Source: Acidimicrobiales bacterium (GTDB lineage Bacteria; Actinomycetota; Acidimicrobiia; Acidimicrobiales; Poriferisodalaceae). From it: a DNA stretch of 64,000 nucleotides. Positions within the stretch are counted from its first letter, which is position 1; every line of letters starts with the position of its first letter. Shown here in pieces: positions 8,986-17,698 of this stretch. The stretch covers positions 1,116,001 to 1,180,000 of the forward strand of contig JAWKIQ010000002.1 in the NCBI GenBank assembly GCA_041394185.1, in the 5' to 3' direction. Position numbers and translations under genes: made by a program. The notes beneath the pieces were generated by a model that had not been told where the DNA came from, made no database searches, and saw only the letters and a program-made list of their open reading frames with translations.

Positions 8986-10106
8986 ATCGCCTCGTTGCAC
9001 TGGATCTGCCCGGCGGAGCACGTTTCGTCGAAGCGCTCGTCGACGCCTGGGAAGACGGCGACGCGGTGCTGCCGCTCGACAGGCGACTGCCGCTTTCGGC
9101 CCGACGCCTGTTGGCCGCGAGCATGCAGGCTGCTGTGGTGGTCGACGAGACCGGTTCTACCCGGTTGGCCGGCGAACGCCCTGTCGAGAGCGGTGATGCC
9201 TTGGTGGTCCCCACCAGCGGCTCGACGGGTTCCCCGAAGGGTGTCGTGCTGACCATCGATGCAGTCAAGGCCTCGGCCGAGGCGACCTCGGCGCGGCTGG
9301 GCATCGACCCCAGAGCCGATGTGTGGCTCGCCTGTTTGCCGCTGTCTCACGTGGGCGGGTTGTCCGTCGTCACCAGGTCGTTGGTCACCGGAACCGAACT
9401 CGTCGTGCATGACGGCTTCGAAGCCACCGCCGTCGAGCGTGCCGCCAGGCAGGGTGTGACAGCGGTGTCGCTGGTCACCACCGCTCTTCAGCGGGTCGAC
9501 CCCGCGCTGTTTCGGGTCATCTTGTTGGGCGGCTCGGCGATACCCGCTGACCGTCCGGCCAACTCGGTGGCAACGTATGGAATGACCGAGTCGGGCAGCG
9601 GCGTGGTGTACGACGGCGTGCCCCTCGAAGGTGTCGAGGTGAGGGTCGTCGACGCGGAGTTGCAGCTGCGTTGCCCGATGTTGTTGCGCTGCTACCGCGA
9701 CGGAACCGACCCCAAGACCTCCGACGGTTGGTATCCCACAGGCGACCTCGGAACCTTCGACGACGGTGTCGTTTCGGTTCATGGTCGGGCGGGAGACCTC
9801 ATCATCACCGGCGGCGAGAACGTGTTCCCCGAGCCGATCGAGCGTTGCTTGGCCGAACACCCCGCCATCGACGACGCCGCCGTTCTGGGTCTGGACGACG
9901 CCGAGTGGGGCCAGCGGGTGGTCGCGTTGATCGCTTGCTCGCACGACATGCCAGATCTCGACGCGATTCGCGACCACGTCAAGGCATCGTTGCCACCCTG
10001 GTGCGCGCCTCGCGAAGTCCACCGTGTGGCTTCGATCCCCCGCACCGCGTTGGGCAAGGTGGCGCGCGCCTCGCTCGACGATCTGGTGCCAGGCACCAAT
10101 CGCTAG
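8982..10106 (+). CDS. menE: o-Succinylbenzoate-CoA ligase (MenE-type AMP-binding enzyme)
   Basis: This 374-residue adenylate-forming enzyme has the P-loop TSGSTGSPKGV at 78-88, YGMTESGSG, TGDLG and the C-terminal PRTALGKVAR lysine motif. The short length and missing N-terminal region match actinobacterial MenE, which activates o-succinylbenzoate with ATP and CoA for menaquinone synthesis. It converges on menC, 4 bp away on the other strand, which supports the assignment. The ATG overlaps the TauE stop by 4 bp. Confidence 0.88.
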   Translation: MNRLVALDLPGGARFVEALVDAWEDGDAVLPLDRRLPLSARRLLAASMQAAVVVDETGSTRLAGERPVESGDALVVPTSGSTGSPKGVVLTIDAVKASAEATSARLGIDPRADVWLACLPLSHVGGLSVVTRSLVTGTELVVHDGFEATAVERAARQGVTAVSLVTTALQRVDPALFRVILLGGSAIPADRPANSVATYGMTESGSGVVYDGVPLEGVEVRVVDAELQLRCPMLLRCYRDGTDPKTSDGWYPTGDLGTFDDGVVSVHGRAGDLIITGGENVFPEPIERCLAEHPAIDDAAVLGLDDAEWGQRVVALIACSHDMPDLDAIRDHVKASLPPWCAPREVHRVASIPRTALGKVARASLDDLVPGTNR

Positions 10107-10110
10107 CGCG

Positions 10111-11076
10111 TCAAATTGCGACTTCGATGCCGATGCCGGGCGCGTCGGGCAACGTCACCTTGCCATCCCTGGCGATGAGTTCTGGCGGGTAGGCCGCGTC
10201 GACCTGGCCGGCCGTGCCCACCCCATGTGGACCGTGCGCGTCGAGGGTCGCGGCCAGGTGGCACGCGGTGGAAAGGCCGATCGGGCCATCGAAGAACGAG
10301 GTGACGACGACCCGCTTGCCCGCCGCCTCGGCCAAGCCCACCAGCTCGAGCGCCGCGGCCGGACCCCCGACGACGGCCGGCTTCAAGACCACGACCGAGG
10401 CCGGTGACCCCGCAACCAGCTCGAGCGCCGACCCCGACGTGAGCGATTCGTCGAGCGCCAGGCCCACGCCGTGGGCCGACAGCTCAGCCATGTCGTCCGT
10501 GTCTGCGGTGGGCTCCTCGACGAAAGCCACCCCGAACTGACCCAGCCGCGACAGCGCGAGATGTGCCTGGCCTAGGTTCCACCCCTGGTTGGCGTCGAGG
10601 CGTAATTCGATGGTCGGGCCCAGGGCCGTGCGGGCGGCCTCGACCCGGCCGATGTCTCGTTCGACGTCGCCGGCTGCGACCTTCAGCTTGACCGCCGTGT
10701 AGCCCTCGGCGGCCACCTGCCGGCACCGCTGGCCGGTTTCTCGTGCCGATAGGTCGCCTATCGTCGCATTGACGGGAACGGACGGGTTGACCGCTGAGGC
10801 GCCGAACAGTTCGGCCAACCAACGTCCAGATGAGCGCGCTGCCAGATCGGCCTGGGCCCACTCGACGGTGGGGGTGATCAGCCCGCCGGAGATTTCAGCG
10901 GCGACCTGATTGAGGTCCATCTGCATGCCGAAACCGGGCAGCGGGCTGTACTCGGCCCATCCGATGAGGGCTCCGTCCTGCGCACCGACGAGCAGGGCTT
11001 CGCGGTTGTTGATGGCACCGTGCGCCGTCACCAGCGGCGAGCGCAGCGCGTAGTGGGCCCGCGACAGCAGCATCAT
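10111..11076 (-). CDS. menC: o-Succinylbenzoate synthase
   Basis: This 321-residue enolase-superfamily enzyme dehydrates SHCHC to o-succinylbenzoate. The catalytic lysine pair TAVKLKVA, metal ligands in LRLDANQGW, FVEEP and ALDES, and the second lysine VVLKP are all in order. The start is the ATG at 11076, which overlaps the menH stop as ATGA; longer in-frame versions would run into menH. It is the last gene of the men operon on this strand. Confidence 0.92.
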   Translation of the reverse strand: MMLLSRAHYALRSPLVTAHGAINNREALLVGAQDGALIGWAEYSPLPGFGMQMDLNQVAAEISGGLITPTVEWAQADLAARSSGRWLAELFGASAVNPSVPVNATIGDLSARETGQRCRQVAAEGYTAVKLKVAAGDVERDIGRVEAARTALGPTIELRLDANQGWNLGQAHLALSRLGQFGVAFVEEPTADTDDMAELSAHGVGLALDESLTSGSALELVAGSPASVVVLKPAVVGGPAAALELVGLAEAAGKRVVVTSFFDGPIGLSTACHLAATLDAHGPHGVGTAGQVDAAYPPELIARDGKVTLPDAPGIGIEVAI

Positions 11077-11888
11077 CCGCGGCCGAGGAAGTCGCTGACG
11101 ACCCGTGCGGTGGCGTCGGGCCTTTCGGTGTGCACTGCGTGTCCGGCTCCGCCCGCGACCTTGACCTTGGCGTTGGGCATCTTCGCCGCCATCTCGGCGG
11201 CTATCGATCGGAACTTCTCGTCCAGTTCGCCGACGATCAACAGCACGGGCATTCCGACTTCGTGCAAGCGGTCGTGCAGCGGGGGCATCTGCCCGGTGCC
11301 GATGCCGATGAGGCTCTCGGCCAGGCCCGCGGCGTCGTTCTGCAGCCGCTGACGCTTCGAGTCTTCCCAACCTTGAGGCCCCAGCGCCTCAGACAGTGAA
11401 GCCCACATGGGCAGTGCCATCCAGTGATCGACGAACTTCTCGATGCCTTCGGCGTGAAGCATGTGAGCCAGCTTGGTGTCGGCCACAATCCGCAGCCTGC
11501 GCTCTTTGGCGCTGGACAGGCCGGGCGAACCGCCGATGAGCGTGAGCGTGCGCAACCGCCGGGGCCGCTCTAGCGCCAGTGACAGCGCAACCCGGGCACC
11601 CATCGAATAGCCGATCAGGTCGACCGGATCGTCGCAGCGCTGCTCGAGAAGTTCTGCCAGCAGGGCGATGTGGCCTTGCATCGTGTACGCGGGGTCGCCT
11701 TCGGGGCAGACGGTGTCGCCGTGTCCGGGGAGGTCTACCAGGATGCGTCTGCCGCCCAGGCGATCTCCCAAGTCGGCCATCGTGTGGCGGTTGCCGGTGA
11801 ATCCGTGCAGCAACACCGAGGTGGGGCCATTGCCGATCTCGGTGTAGGCGAGCTGTACCTCGCCCATCTTCAGGACCTTGTCGGTCAT
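11073..11888 (-). CDS. menH: SHCHC synthase, alpha/beta-hydrolase fold
   Basis: This 271-residue hydrolase-fold protein has the oxyanion-region LHGFTGN, the nucleophile elbow GYSMGA and the final histidine in GAGHAVH. MenH eliminates pyruvate from SEPHCHC to give SHCHC in menaquinone synthesis. It sits between menD and menC with 4-bp overlaps on both sides, which fixes the assignment among the many alpha/beta-hydrolases. Confidence 0.9.
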   Translation of the reverse strand: MTDKVLKMGEVQLAYTEIGNGPTSVLLHGFTGNRHTMADLGDRLGGRRILVDLPGHGDTVCPEGDPAYTMQGHIALLAELLEQRCDDPVDLIGYSMGARVALSLALERPRRLRTLTLIGGSPGLSSAKERRLRIVADTKLAHMLHAEGIEKFVDHWMALPMWASLSEALGPQGWEDSKRQRLQNDAAGLAESLIGIGTGQMPPLHDRLHEVGMPVLLIVGELDEKFRSIAAEMAAKMPNAKVKVAGGAGHAVHTERPDATARVVSDFLGRG

Positions 11889-13576
11889 CGAAGGGCCTCG
11901 GCTATCGCTGCGGTGACGCGCCGATGTTGGGCCAGGTTCTCGTGCCTGTCGATGGGCACCTCGATGAGGTCGACCCCGCCGGCACCGATTGATTCGTTCA
12001 GCGCAAGCTCCAGTTCGGCAGCGGTGGTGACGGTGCGATGCCTCACACCAGGCACAGCGGCCAGCTGTGGCCCGTGCGGCGTGTGGAACAACTCGTCGAA
12101 GTGAACCGACTGGCCCAACGCCGCCACGGGCAGGAATGAGAAGATCCCGCCGCCGTCGTTGTTGGGAACCACCAAGGTGAGGTCGATGTCGCGTCGGGCC
12201 GCGTCGATGAGGCCACCGATGTCGTGGGTGACGGCGACATCGCCGATCAACAGCACCGTCGGACGCCCGGTTCTGGCCGCACCGGCAGCGCTCGACACCA
12301 CACCGTCTATGCCCGACGCCCCTCGGTTGCCCAAGATCAGAGGGGGATCTGGGTGCAGCGGCGCAAACGAGTCGAGGTCACGAACCGGCATCGAGTTGGA
12401 GACGTACAGGACGGCTTCGCCCGGCGTTACGGTGGCGACGATTCGCGCAACCAACGCCTCCAGCATGGGTTCGCCGGCGAGGACGCCTTCGAGGGCCTCG
12501 GTGGCTGCAGCCTCGGCGTCCAGCCAGGTCGAGGTCCAGTCGGTGGTGCCGCGTTCGACGTCGAGAGCCGTAGCCAGCGCCTGAAGCGGGGTCGTCAGGA
12601 CCGGTCCGCCGATGAACGTGGCGTCGTTCCAGCGGCCATCTGGATCGATCAGCACGTGGTGCTTCGGCCGGCACCGCTCGAGCCACAGGCGCAACGGCTT
12701 GCACGTAGGAGAGTTGCCGATTCGAAGCACCACGTCGGGGACGTGGTCGTCGGCCCAACCGGTCTTGAACAGGTGATCGCCGGTGGCCAGTGCAACCCCT
12801 CCAGAACGTCGAAGCTGCGACAGCGGTTCGGCGACTATGGGCCACCCGAGCCGGCTGGCCAGCAGGCCGATGTGGCCAGCGGTCTGAGGGTCGATGTCCT
12901 GGGGACCTGCGACGATCAGCCCACGCCGGTGCTGGGCGAGTTCGCGGACCAGCGCCAACTCGCCCGGGTCGATCGCTGCCGGCGCCGATGTCCTGGCTAT
13001 CGGTCGCACTGTGTTCGTATCGATGGGTGCCTGGTCGGGGGTGGCCAGCGGCTCGAGCGGTTCGCGAAACGGCCAGTTCAGGTGTGCTGGCCCCGGTCGC
13101 GGAGCCATGGCGGCTTCGACGGCCCGCACAGTTGCCAGACGGTGATGGACAGGATCGACTTCGCCGGCGACGGGCAACTCGGCGAAGTGGCGCACATGGC
13201 CCCCGTAGAGCCGTATCTGGTCGATGGTCTGCCCGGCGCCCCAGTCGCGCAGCTCGGGTGGCCGGTCTGCTGTGAACACCAACAGGGGCACGCCCGTGTA
13301 GTGGGCTTCGATCACGGCCGGGAGATAGTTGGCAGCCGCCGTGCCCGAAGTGCAGATCAACACGACAGGGCGGCCAGAGGCACGGGCCAGACCAAGAGCG
13401 TGAAAGCCCGCCGAGCGCTCGTCGATGTGCATCGAGACCTCCAGGCCCGGTGTCCATCTGGCGGCGATGGTCAATGGCGTGGAACGAGAGCCTGGGGAAA
13501 CCACTGCGTGTGTCACCCCATGGGCGACCAACTCGGCCATCGCCCCACGGGTCGACGCGTATACGCGATCGTTCAA
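11885..13576 (-). CDS. menD: SEPHCHC synthase, ThDP-dependent
   Basis: This 563-residue protein condenses isochorismate with succinyl semialdehyde derived from 2-oxoglutarate. MenD features include the HAVVSPGSRSTPL opening, the DERSAGFHALGLA segment that holds the ThDP-activating glutamate, LICTSGTAAANY, and the cofactor-binding GNRGASGIDG and GDVAVTHD blocks. The start is a TTG overlapping the TGA of the upstream MerR-MenF gene. Length and motif order are normal for the family. Confidence 0.95.
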   Translation of the reverse strand: MNDRVYASTRGAMAELVAHGVTHAVVSPGSRSTPLTIAARWTPGLEVSMHIDERSAGFHALGLARASGRPVVLICTSGTAAANYLPAVIEAHYTGVPLLVFTADRPPELRDWGAGQTIDQIRLYGGHVRHFAELPVAGEVDPVHHRLATVRAVEAAMAPRPGPAHLNWPFREPLEPLATPDQAPIDTNTVRPIARTSAPAAIDPGELALVRELAQHRRGLIVAGPQDIDPQTAGHIGLLASRLGWPIVAEPLSQLRRSGGVALATGDHLFKTGWADDHVPDVVLRIGNSPTCKPLRLWLERCRPKHHVLIDPDGRWNDATFIGGPVLTTPLQALATALDVERGTTDWTSTWLDAEAAATEALEGVLAGEPMLEALVARIVATVTPGEAVLYVSNSMPVRDLDSFAPLHPDPPLILGNRGASGIDGVVSSAAGAARTGRPTVLLIGDVAVTHDIGGLIDAARRDIDLTLVVPNNDGGGIFSFLPVAALGQSVHFDELFHTPHGPQLAAVPGVRHRTVTTAAELELALNESIGAGGVDLIEVPIDRHENLAQHRRVTAAIAEALR

Positions 13577-15507
13577 CTGAAGTCTCCAATTGCGTCCAGC
13601 AGGGCACCGAATTTGGTTCTGGTCTCGGCCAGCTCGTCGTCGGGGTCAGACCCGGCGACGATGCCGCATCCGGCATACAGGATCGTTCGCTCGGGGCCGT
13701 GCAACCCAGAGCGCAGACCCACCCGAAACTCGCCGGCACCATCCAGATCAGACCATCCGATCGGAGCCGCGTACCAGCCTCTGTCGAGGTCTTCGTTGTC
13801 GGCTATCCACGACAACGCCTCGGCACTGGGTTTTCCGCCTACCGCCGGGGTGGGATGCAACCGCGTGACCAGATCGAAAATGCCGACGTCGCTTGGCCGG
13901 GTTCCCGAGATGGGTGTGTGCAGGTGCTGTATGCCCGGGATCTTCATGATGGCGGTGTCTGGTACCTCATCGAGCATCACTCCGGCGTCGGCCAGCCGAG
14001 AACGAATCTCGTCTACCACCAGGGCGTGCTCGTGTCGGTCCTTCGATGAGTTCCAGAGATCTTCCGAGAGCTTTGCGTCGATGTCTGGGTCGGCCGAGCG
14101 CGGACGTGTGCCCGCCAGAGCAGCCGTCTCGACCCGGTCGCCGACCACCCTCACCAACACTTCGGGCGTCGCGCCGAAGAAGGTGCGTGAGCCCTCGCCT
14201 CGGGCAAACACAGCGCACGTGGGAAATCGCTCGCGAAGGCGGGTCAGCCAGGCGCCAAGGGGCACCTCGGCGTTCAGCTCGATGGACCTTGCCAGAACGG
14301 CCTTCTCGAAGAGCCCGGCCCCGATGGCTTCGACCGCGGATGCGACGATCGTGCGGTAGTGGTCAGCGGTGCGGTCGACGATGTCGAGTGGTATCGGTGC
14401 GAGGTCGAGCACACCTCGGTGCACGGCGGCCTCGATCATGGTCAACGCGTGGTCGTGGCGCAGCCGAGCTTGCTCTGCGTCATTGCCAAAGGCCATCAGA
14501 ACCAGGCGACCCCGCCGTCTGATCAGCTGGATGGCCGACATGATCAGCCGCCCCGAGCCAAACCCCGACCATGGCAGCGAGCGCGTTCGGTGGGGGTCGA
14601 AGGCCATGCCCCCGACAAGCACGGGGGGCATCGGAGTGTCGGGCAGGCGCCGCTTGAGCGTGGCAACAAAGGTGTTGGCGTCGCCGTCGTCTGGCGACCA
14701 AGACGCGATGTGGCCCCAGGTGATCATGCCCTCGCCGCCGCCCGGGCGCAGCCACAAGAACCGGTGGTCGTCGCGTACGAAGTGCCCCACGGCAACCAGG
14801 TCGACCGGCTCGTCGACCTCGCTCCAGACACACTCGATGGGTTGGGCGCCGGTCGTTGCCCCGAGCTCTGCGATGACCCGCTCAGATGCCTTGTCTAGCA
14901 GCGTTCGGCGGAAGTGCTGCGAGACCAGCTCGGTCACGGCAGGAACCAGCCGCTCGACCGCAGCGGCCTGCTCGGCCGGGTCGTGACTGGGCAGGTGGCC
15001 ACGGAAGATCTCGATGGCAGCATCCACCACCTCGTCGACGTGGTCGGCATGGCGCAACGCCAACGCGGCCAGCTCGTCGACCGGCAGACCCGACGAGATG
15101 ATGGTGGCGGCCGCAGCCAGCATCGACTCTGCGTCGTGGCCAAAGCGTCCTGGTTGGCCCTGCACCGCAGCGATGAGCCCGGCATCGACGGCCAGACGAA
15201 CGAGGTCCTTGTCGAGGCCCGTGCGGGCGACCAGGTCCTCCAGGGTCAGGTAATCCGACGTCGAACCCGCCAGCGCAACCAGGCGCGGGTCGGCGGCTTC
15301 TTCGCCCAGAAGCTTGATCTGCTGCAGGGTGAAACCCTGGTCGCTCAGACGCTTTACCTCGGCCAGGCGTTCGGCGTGCGATCGGTCGTACAGCGCCACT
15401 CGCCCATCGCGGCGCGGCGGGTGCAGCAGGCCCAGCTTCTGGTAGTACCGAATGGTGTCAACCGACAGATCGGATGACGCGGCAAGCTCGTCGACCCGGT
15501 AGACCAT
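13573..15507 (-). CDS. menF: MerR-type regulator fused to isochorismate synthase
   Basis: This is a 644-residue continuous reading frame with two parts. Residues 1-75 form a MerR winged helix (VDTIRYYQKLGLL, then GRVALYDRSH and a recognition-wing region). Residues 85-215 resemble the C-terminal part of actinobacterial MerR regulators, including a second HTH-like segment. Residues about 225-644 are a full chorismate-utilising domain with FEKAVLARS (K402), GATPEVLV, RHEHALVVDEI, LHPTPAVGGKP and a YAGCGIVAGS end. The enzyme converts chorismate to isochorismate, the first menaquinone step. No stop separates the halves, so a sensor-enzyme fusion or self-regulating enzyme is implied. Ordinary MenF is about 400-450 residues long. 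Confidence 0.88.
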   Translation of the reverse strand: MVYRVDELAASSDLSVDTIRYYQKLGLLHPPRRDGRVALYDRSHAERLAEVKRLSDQGFTLQQIKLLGEEAADPRLVALAGSTSDYLTLEDLVARTGLDKDLVRLAVDAGLIAAVQGQPGRFGHDAESMLAAAATIISSGLPVDELAALALRHADHVDEVVDAAIEIFRGHLPSHDPAEQAAAVERLVPAVTELVSQHFRRTLLDKASERVIAELGATTGAQPIECVWSEVDEPVDLVAVGHFVRDDHRFLWLRPGGGEGMITWGHIASWSPDDGDANTFVATLKRRLPDTPMPPVLVGGMAFDPHRTRSLPWSGFGSGRLIMSAIQLIRRRGRLVLMAFGNDAEQARLRHDHALTMIEAAVHRGVLDLAPIPLDIVDRTADHYRTIVASAVEAIGAGLFEKAVLARSIELNAEVPLGAWLTRLRERFPTCAVFARGEGSRTFFGATPEVLVRVVGDRVETAALAGTRPRSADPDIDAKLSEDLWNSSKDRHEHALVVDEIRSRLADAGVMLDEVPDTAIMKIPGIQHLHTPISGTRPSDVGIFDLVTRLHPTPAVGGKPSAEALSWIADNEDLDRGWYAAPIGWSDLDGAGEFRVGLRSGLHGPERTILYAGCGIVAGSDPDDELAETRTKFGALLDAIGDFS

Positions 15508-15511
15508 GAAC

Positions 15512-15517
15512 CGATTG
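15512..15517 (-). promoter_or_regulatory. Probable -10 element of the menF-menD-menH-menC operon
   Basis: On the minus strand TACAAT lies 4-5 bases upstream of the ATG region at 15507, so transcription would begin at or next to the start codon, giving a leaderless mRNA. TTGCTC lies 16 bases further upstream and could serve as -35. One of the dyads described separately occupies the spacer, the classical position of a MerR operator. Confidence 0.5.
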
Positions 15518-15519
15518 TA

Positions 15520-15548
15520 GGAGCAATAACTCCCAGAGCAAACGCTCT
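15520..15548. promoter_or_regulatory. Twin dyad operator upstream of the MerR-MenF gene
   Basis: Two related 14-bp dyads lie side by side: GGAGCAATAACTCC (15520-15533) and AGAGCAAACGCTCT (15535-15548). Both follow GAGCAA-N3-CTC. They occupy the 72-bp gap upstream of the MerR-MenF start, so autoregulation by the fused MerR domain is the simplest reading. This is inference from position and symmetry. Confidence 0.5.
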
Positions 15549-15579
15549 ATTGATTTGGCGTTCAGGCCACGCAGCGAGC

Positions 15580-17115
15580 TCAGTTGATCTGGCGCTCCAT
15601 GCCTTCCCAATACGGGGCGCGCAGCTTGAACTTCTGCAGTTTGCCGGTGGCCGTGCGGGCCAACTCGTCGCGGACCTCGATCGACGTCGGGCACTTGTAG
15701 TGAGCGATACGGGTGCGGCAGTACTCGATCAGCTCGGCTTCTGTCACCGTCGAGCCCGGTGCCAAGACCACCAGACCCTTTACCGTCTCTCCCCACTTCT
15801 CGTGGGGCACACCGATGACCGCGGCCTCGGTGACATCGGGGTGGCTGAACAGTGCGTCTTCGACCTCTATCGACGACACGTTCTCGCCGCCCGAGATGAT
15901 GACGTCCTTCTTGCGGTCGGAGATGGTGACGTAGGCGTCGTCACTCATCACACCACCGTCACCGGTGTGGAACCAGCCGTCGACGATGGCCTCGGCCGTG
16001 GCCTCGGGCTGTTCCCAGTAGGCCTCGAGGATGTGGTTGCCCCTGGCCAGAACCTCACCCTGACCGTCGACCTGGATCTGGATGCCGATCGTGGGAACGC
16101 CGGCGCGTCCCAGCGCCTTCGCCTTGTCTTCGGGGTTCATGCCCTCGTACTCGCGGCGGTTGCGGTTCATGGTGATCAGCGGAGCGGTTTCGGTGAGGCC
16201 GTAGATCTGGATGAACTCCCAGCCGACCTCCTGCTCGAGCTGCTGGATGGTTCGGCTGGGGGGCGGAGCGCCCGCCACGACCATGCGGGTGCGGCCCGCC
16301 CCGGGGATTGGTCCGTCCCATTCCGCGGCCGCGTCGATGATCGCCTGGACCACCGCGGGTGCGCCGCACAGCAAGGTCACATCGTGTTCTTGCACACGGC
16401 GCAGAATCTCGGGGCCCCGCACGTCGCGGATGATGACGTTCTTGCAGCCCATGCCGGCCAGGGCAAAGGGCATACCCCAGCCGTTGCAGTGGAACAGGGG
16501 AAGCGTGTGCAGATAGTTGTCCCAGTCGCTGACGCCTGTGTGCCAGCCAAAGGTCGTGGCGTTGAGCCACTCGGCACGGTGCGTCTGCTGGACACCCTTG
16601 GGACGCGCCGTGGTGCCCGACGTGTAGTTGATTACGGCGGTTGCATCCTCGTCTGGTTCCCACGGTTGAGGATCGACGCCGTGCAGGTACATCTGGGGAT
16701 CGGAATCGGTGCCCATCACTATGAAGTGCTCGACATCGAGGTCTTTGCACATGTCTTCCAGCGACGGGTCGACGAGCAACATGCGTGCCCCGCAGTGTTC
16801 GACGATGTACTCGATCTCGGGACGCTGGAGGCGGAAGTTGATGGGAACGAAAATGCGCCCGTAAGGCGTCACCCCGAAGAACGAGGTCAGCAGCCGGCCC
16901 GCGTTCTGGGACACCATGGCAACCCGGTCGCCGAACCCGATACCCAGCTGGTCGAGTTTGGCTGCCTGGGCCCGCCCCAACTCGGCGATCTGACGCCAGG
17001 TGAGTTCACCCAGCCCGCCGCCGGGCATGTCGGGTTCATCGACCAGCCCGACGCGGTCTCCGTAGACCTGCTCGGCGCGACGGATGAAGTCCATCGTCGT
17101 CAACGGCACCTTCAT
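15580..17115 (-). CDS. Acyl-CoA synthetase, AMP-forming
   Basis: This 511-residue adenylate-forming ligase has INYTSGTTARPKGV (P-loop), YGLTETAPL, HTGDGG, the DRKKDVIISGGENVSS hinge and the C-terminal TGKLQKFKLR lysine motif. It resembles medium/long-chain fatty acyl-CoA ligases; substrate is unknown. It is the gene upstream of menF on the same strand but is separated from it by 72 bp that hold a likely promoter, so it is probably a separate unit. Confidence 0.88.
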   Translation of the reverse strand: MKVPLTTMDFIRRAEQVYGDRVGLVDEPDMPGGGLGELTWRQIAELGRAQAAKLDQLGIGFGDRVAMVSQNAGRLLTSFFGVTPYGRIFVPINFRLQRPEIEYIVEHCGARMLLVDPSLEDMCKDLDVEHFIVMGTDSDPQMYLHGVDPQPWEPDEDATAVINYTSGTTARPKGVQQTHRAEWLNATTFGWHTGVSDWDNYLHTLPLFHCNGWGMPFALAGMGCKNVIIRDVRGPEILRRVQEHDVTLLCGAPAVVQAIIDAAAEWDGPIPGAGRTRMVVAGAPPPSRTIQQLEQEVGWEFIQIYGLTETAPLITMNRNRREYEGMNPEDKAKALGRAGVPTIGIQIQVDGQGEVLARGNHILEAYWEQPEATAEAIVDGWFHTGDGGVMSDDAYVTISDRKKDVIISGGENVSSIEVEDALFSHPDVTEAAVIGVPHEKWGETVKGLVVLAPGSTVTEAELIEYCRTRIAHYKCPTSIEVRDELARTATGKLQKFKLRAPYWEGMERQIN

Positions 17116-17196
17116 GGCGGCCCCCTCTTGGTGGTCAGCGGTGGGTGCCCAAGCTACCGCGCGCTGCAGGGGCTGTGAAACGGGTCACCCCTGGAG

Positions 17197-17667
17197 CTAC
17201 CTGGGAGGCAAGGCGTCGATGTGTGACTGAAGTGTCGCCGCGCCCAGCGGCGCGTCGTCGACGGTGACTGCGAAGCGCCTTCCGTCGTGTTTGGTGACCA
17301 TGATGGCTGGTCCCTTGCGCAGAACGGCCGCAGTCTTCTTGCCTGGAGCCCATCGATATCCCCAACCGCCCCACGCCCACGGGTTGAGGTCGACCGATTC
17401 GGCCGAAGCGATCTGGTCCAGTGAAATGCGCTTGGTCGGCCACTTGAAGCTGCCGAAGCTGACGGCCAATCCGTCCATGTCGACGGTGACGTCGAGGCGG
17501 GTGAAGAACAGAGCGGGCACGGCGGTGACGAAGAAGACCAATATGAGCCACCATGCCGACAGGGTCAGCCCGAAGATGACACCGGCGACGGCGATGATTC
17601 CCGCCATCACCCACGGCCAGCGTACGGTGCACGTGCCGTTCCAGGTGTGGACTCCACGAATGCTCAC
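17197..17667 (-). CDS. Conserved membrane protein with PH-like C-terminal part
   Basis: A GTG at 17667 gives 156 residues; an upstream ATG at 17700 would overlap the divergent dapD start and is less likely. Two hydrophobic helices (roughly residues 18-55) precede a soluble part with a LNPWAWGGWGYRW segment and RRFAVTVDD near the end, which looks like a bacterial PH-type beta domain. Function is unknown. It is divergent from dapD, with 31 bp between the starts. Confidence 0.65.
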   Translation of the reverse strand: MSIRGVHTWNGTCTVRWPWVMAGIIAVAGVIFGLTLSAWWLILVFFVTAVPALFFTRLDVTVDMDGLAVSFGSFKWPTKRISLDQIASAESVDLNPWAWGGWGYRWAPGKKTAAVLRKGPAIMVTKHDGRRFAVTVDDAPLGAATLQSHIDALPPR

Positions 17668-17698
17668 GTTGCGACGATACCTGAGCAACACTTGAGCC

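Noticed and set aside
8142..10022. Long minus-strand frame over tauE and menE
   Set aside because: Composition and repeats of Arg/Pro/Thr are typical of antisense translation of GC-rich genes; no domain is recognised.
12224..14359. Long plus-strand frame opposite menD/menF
   Set aside because: Shadow frame; menD and menF on the other strand are intact with catalytic motifs.
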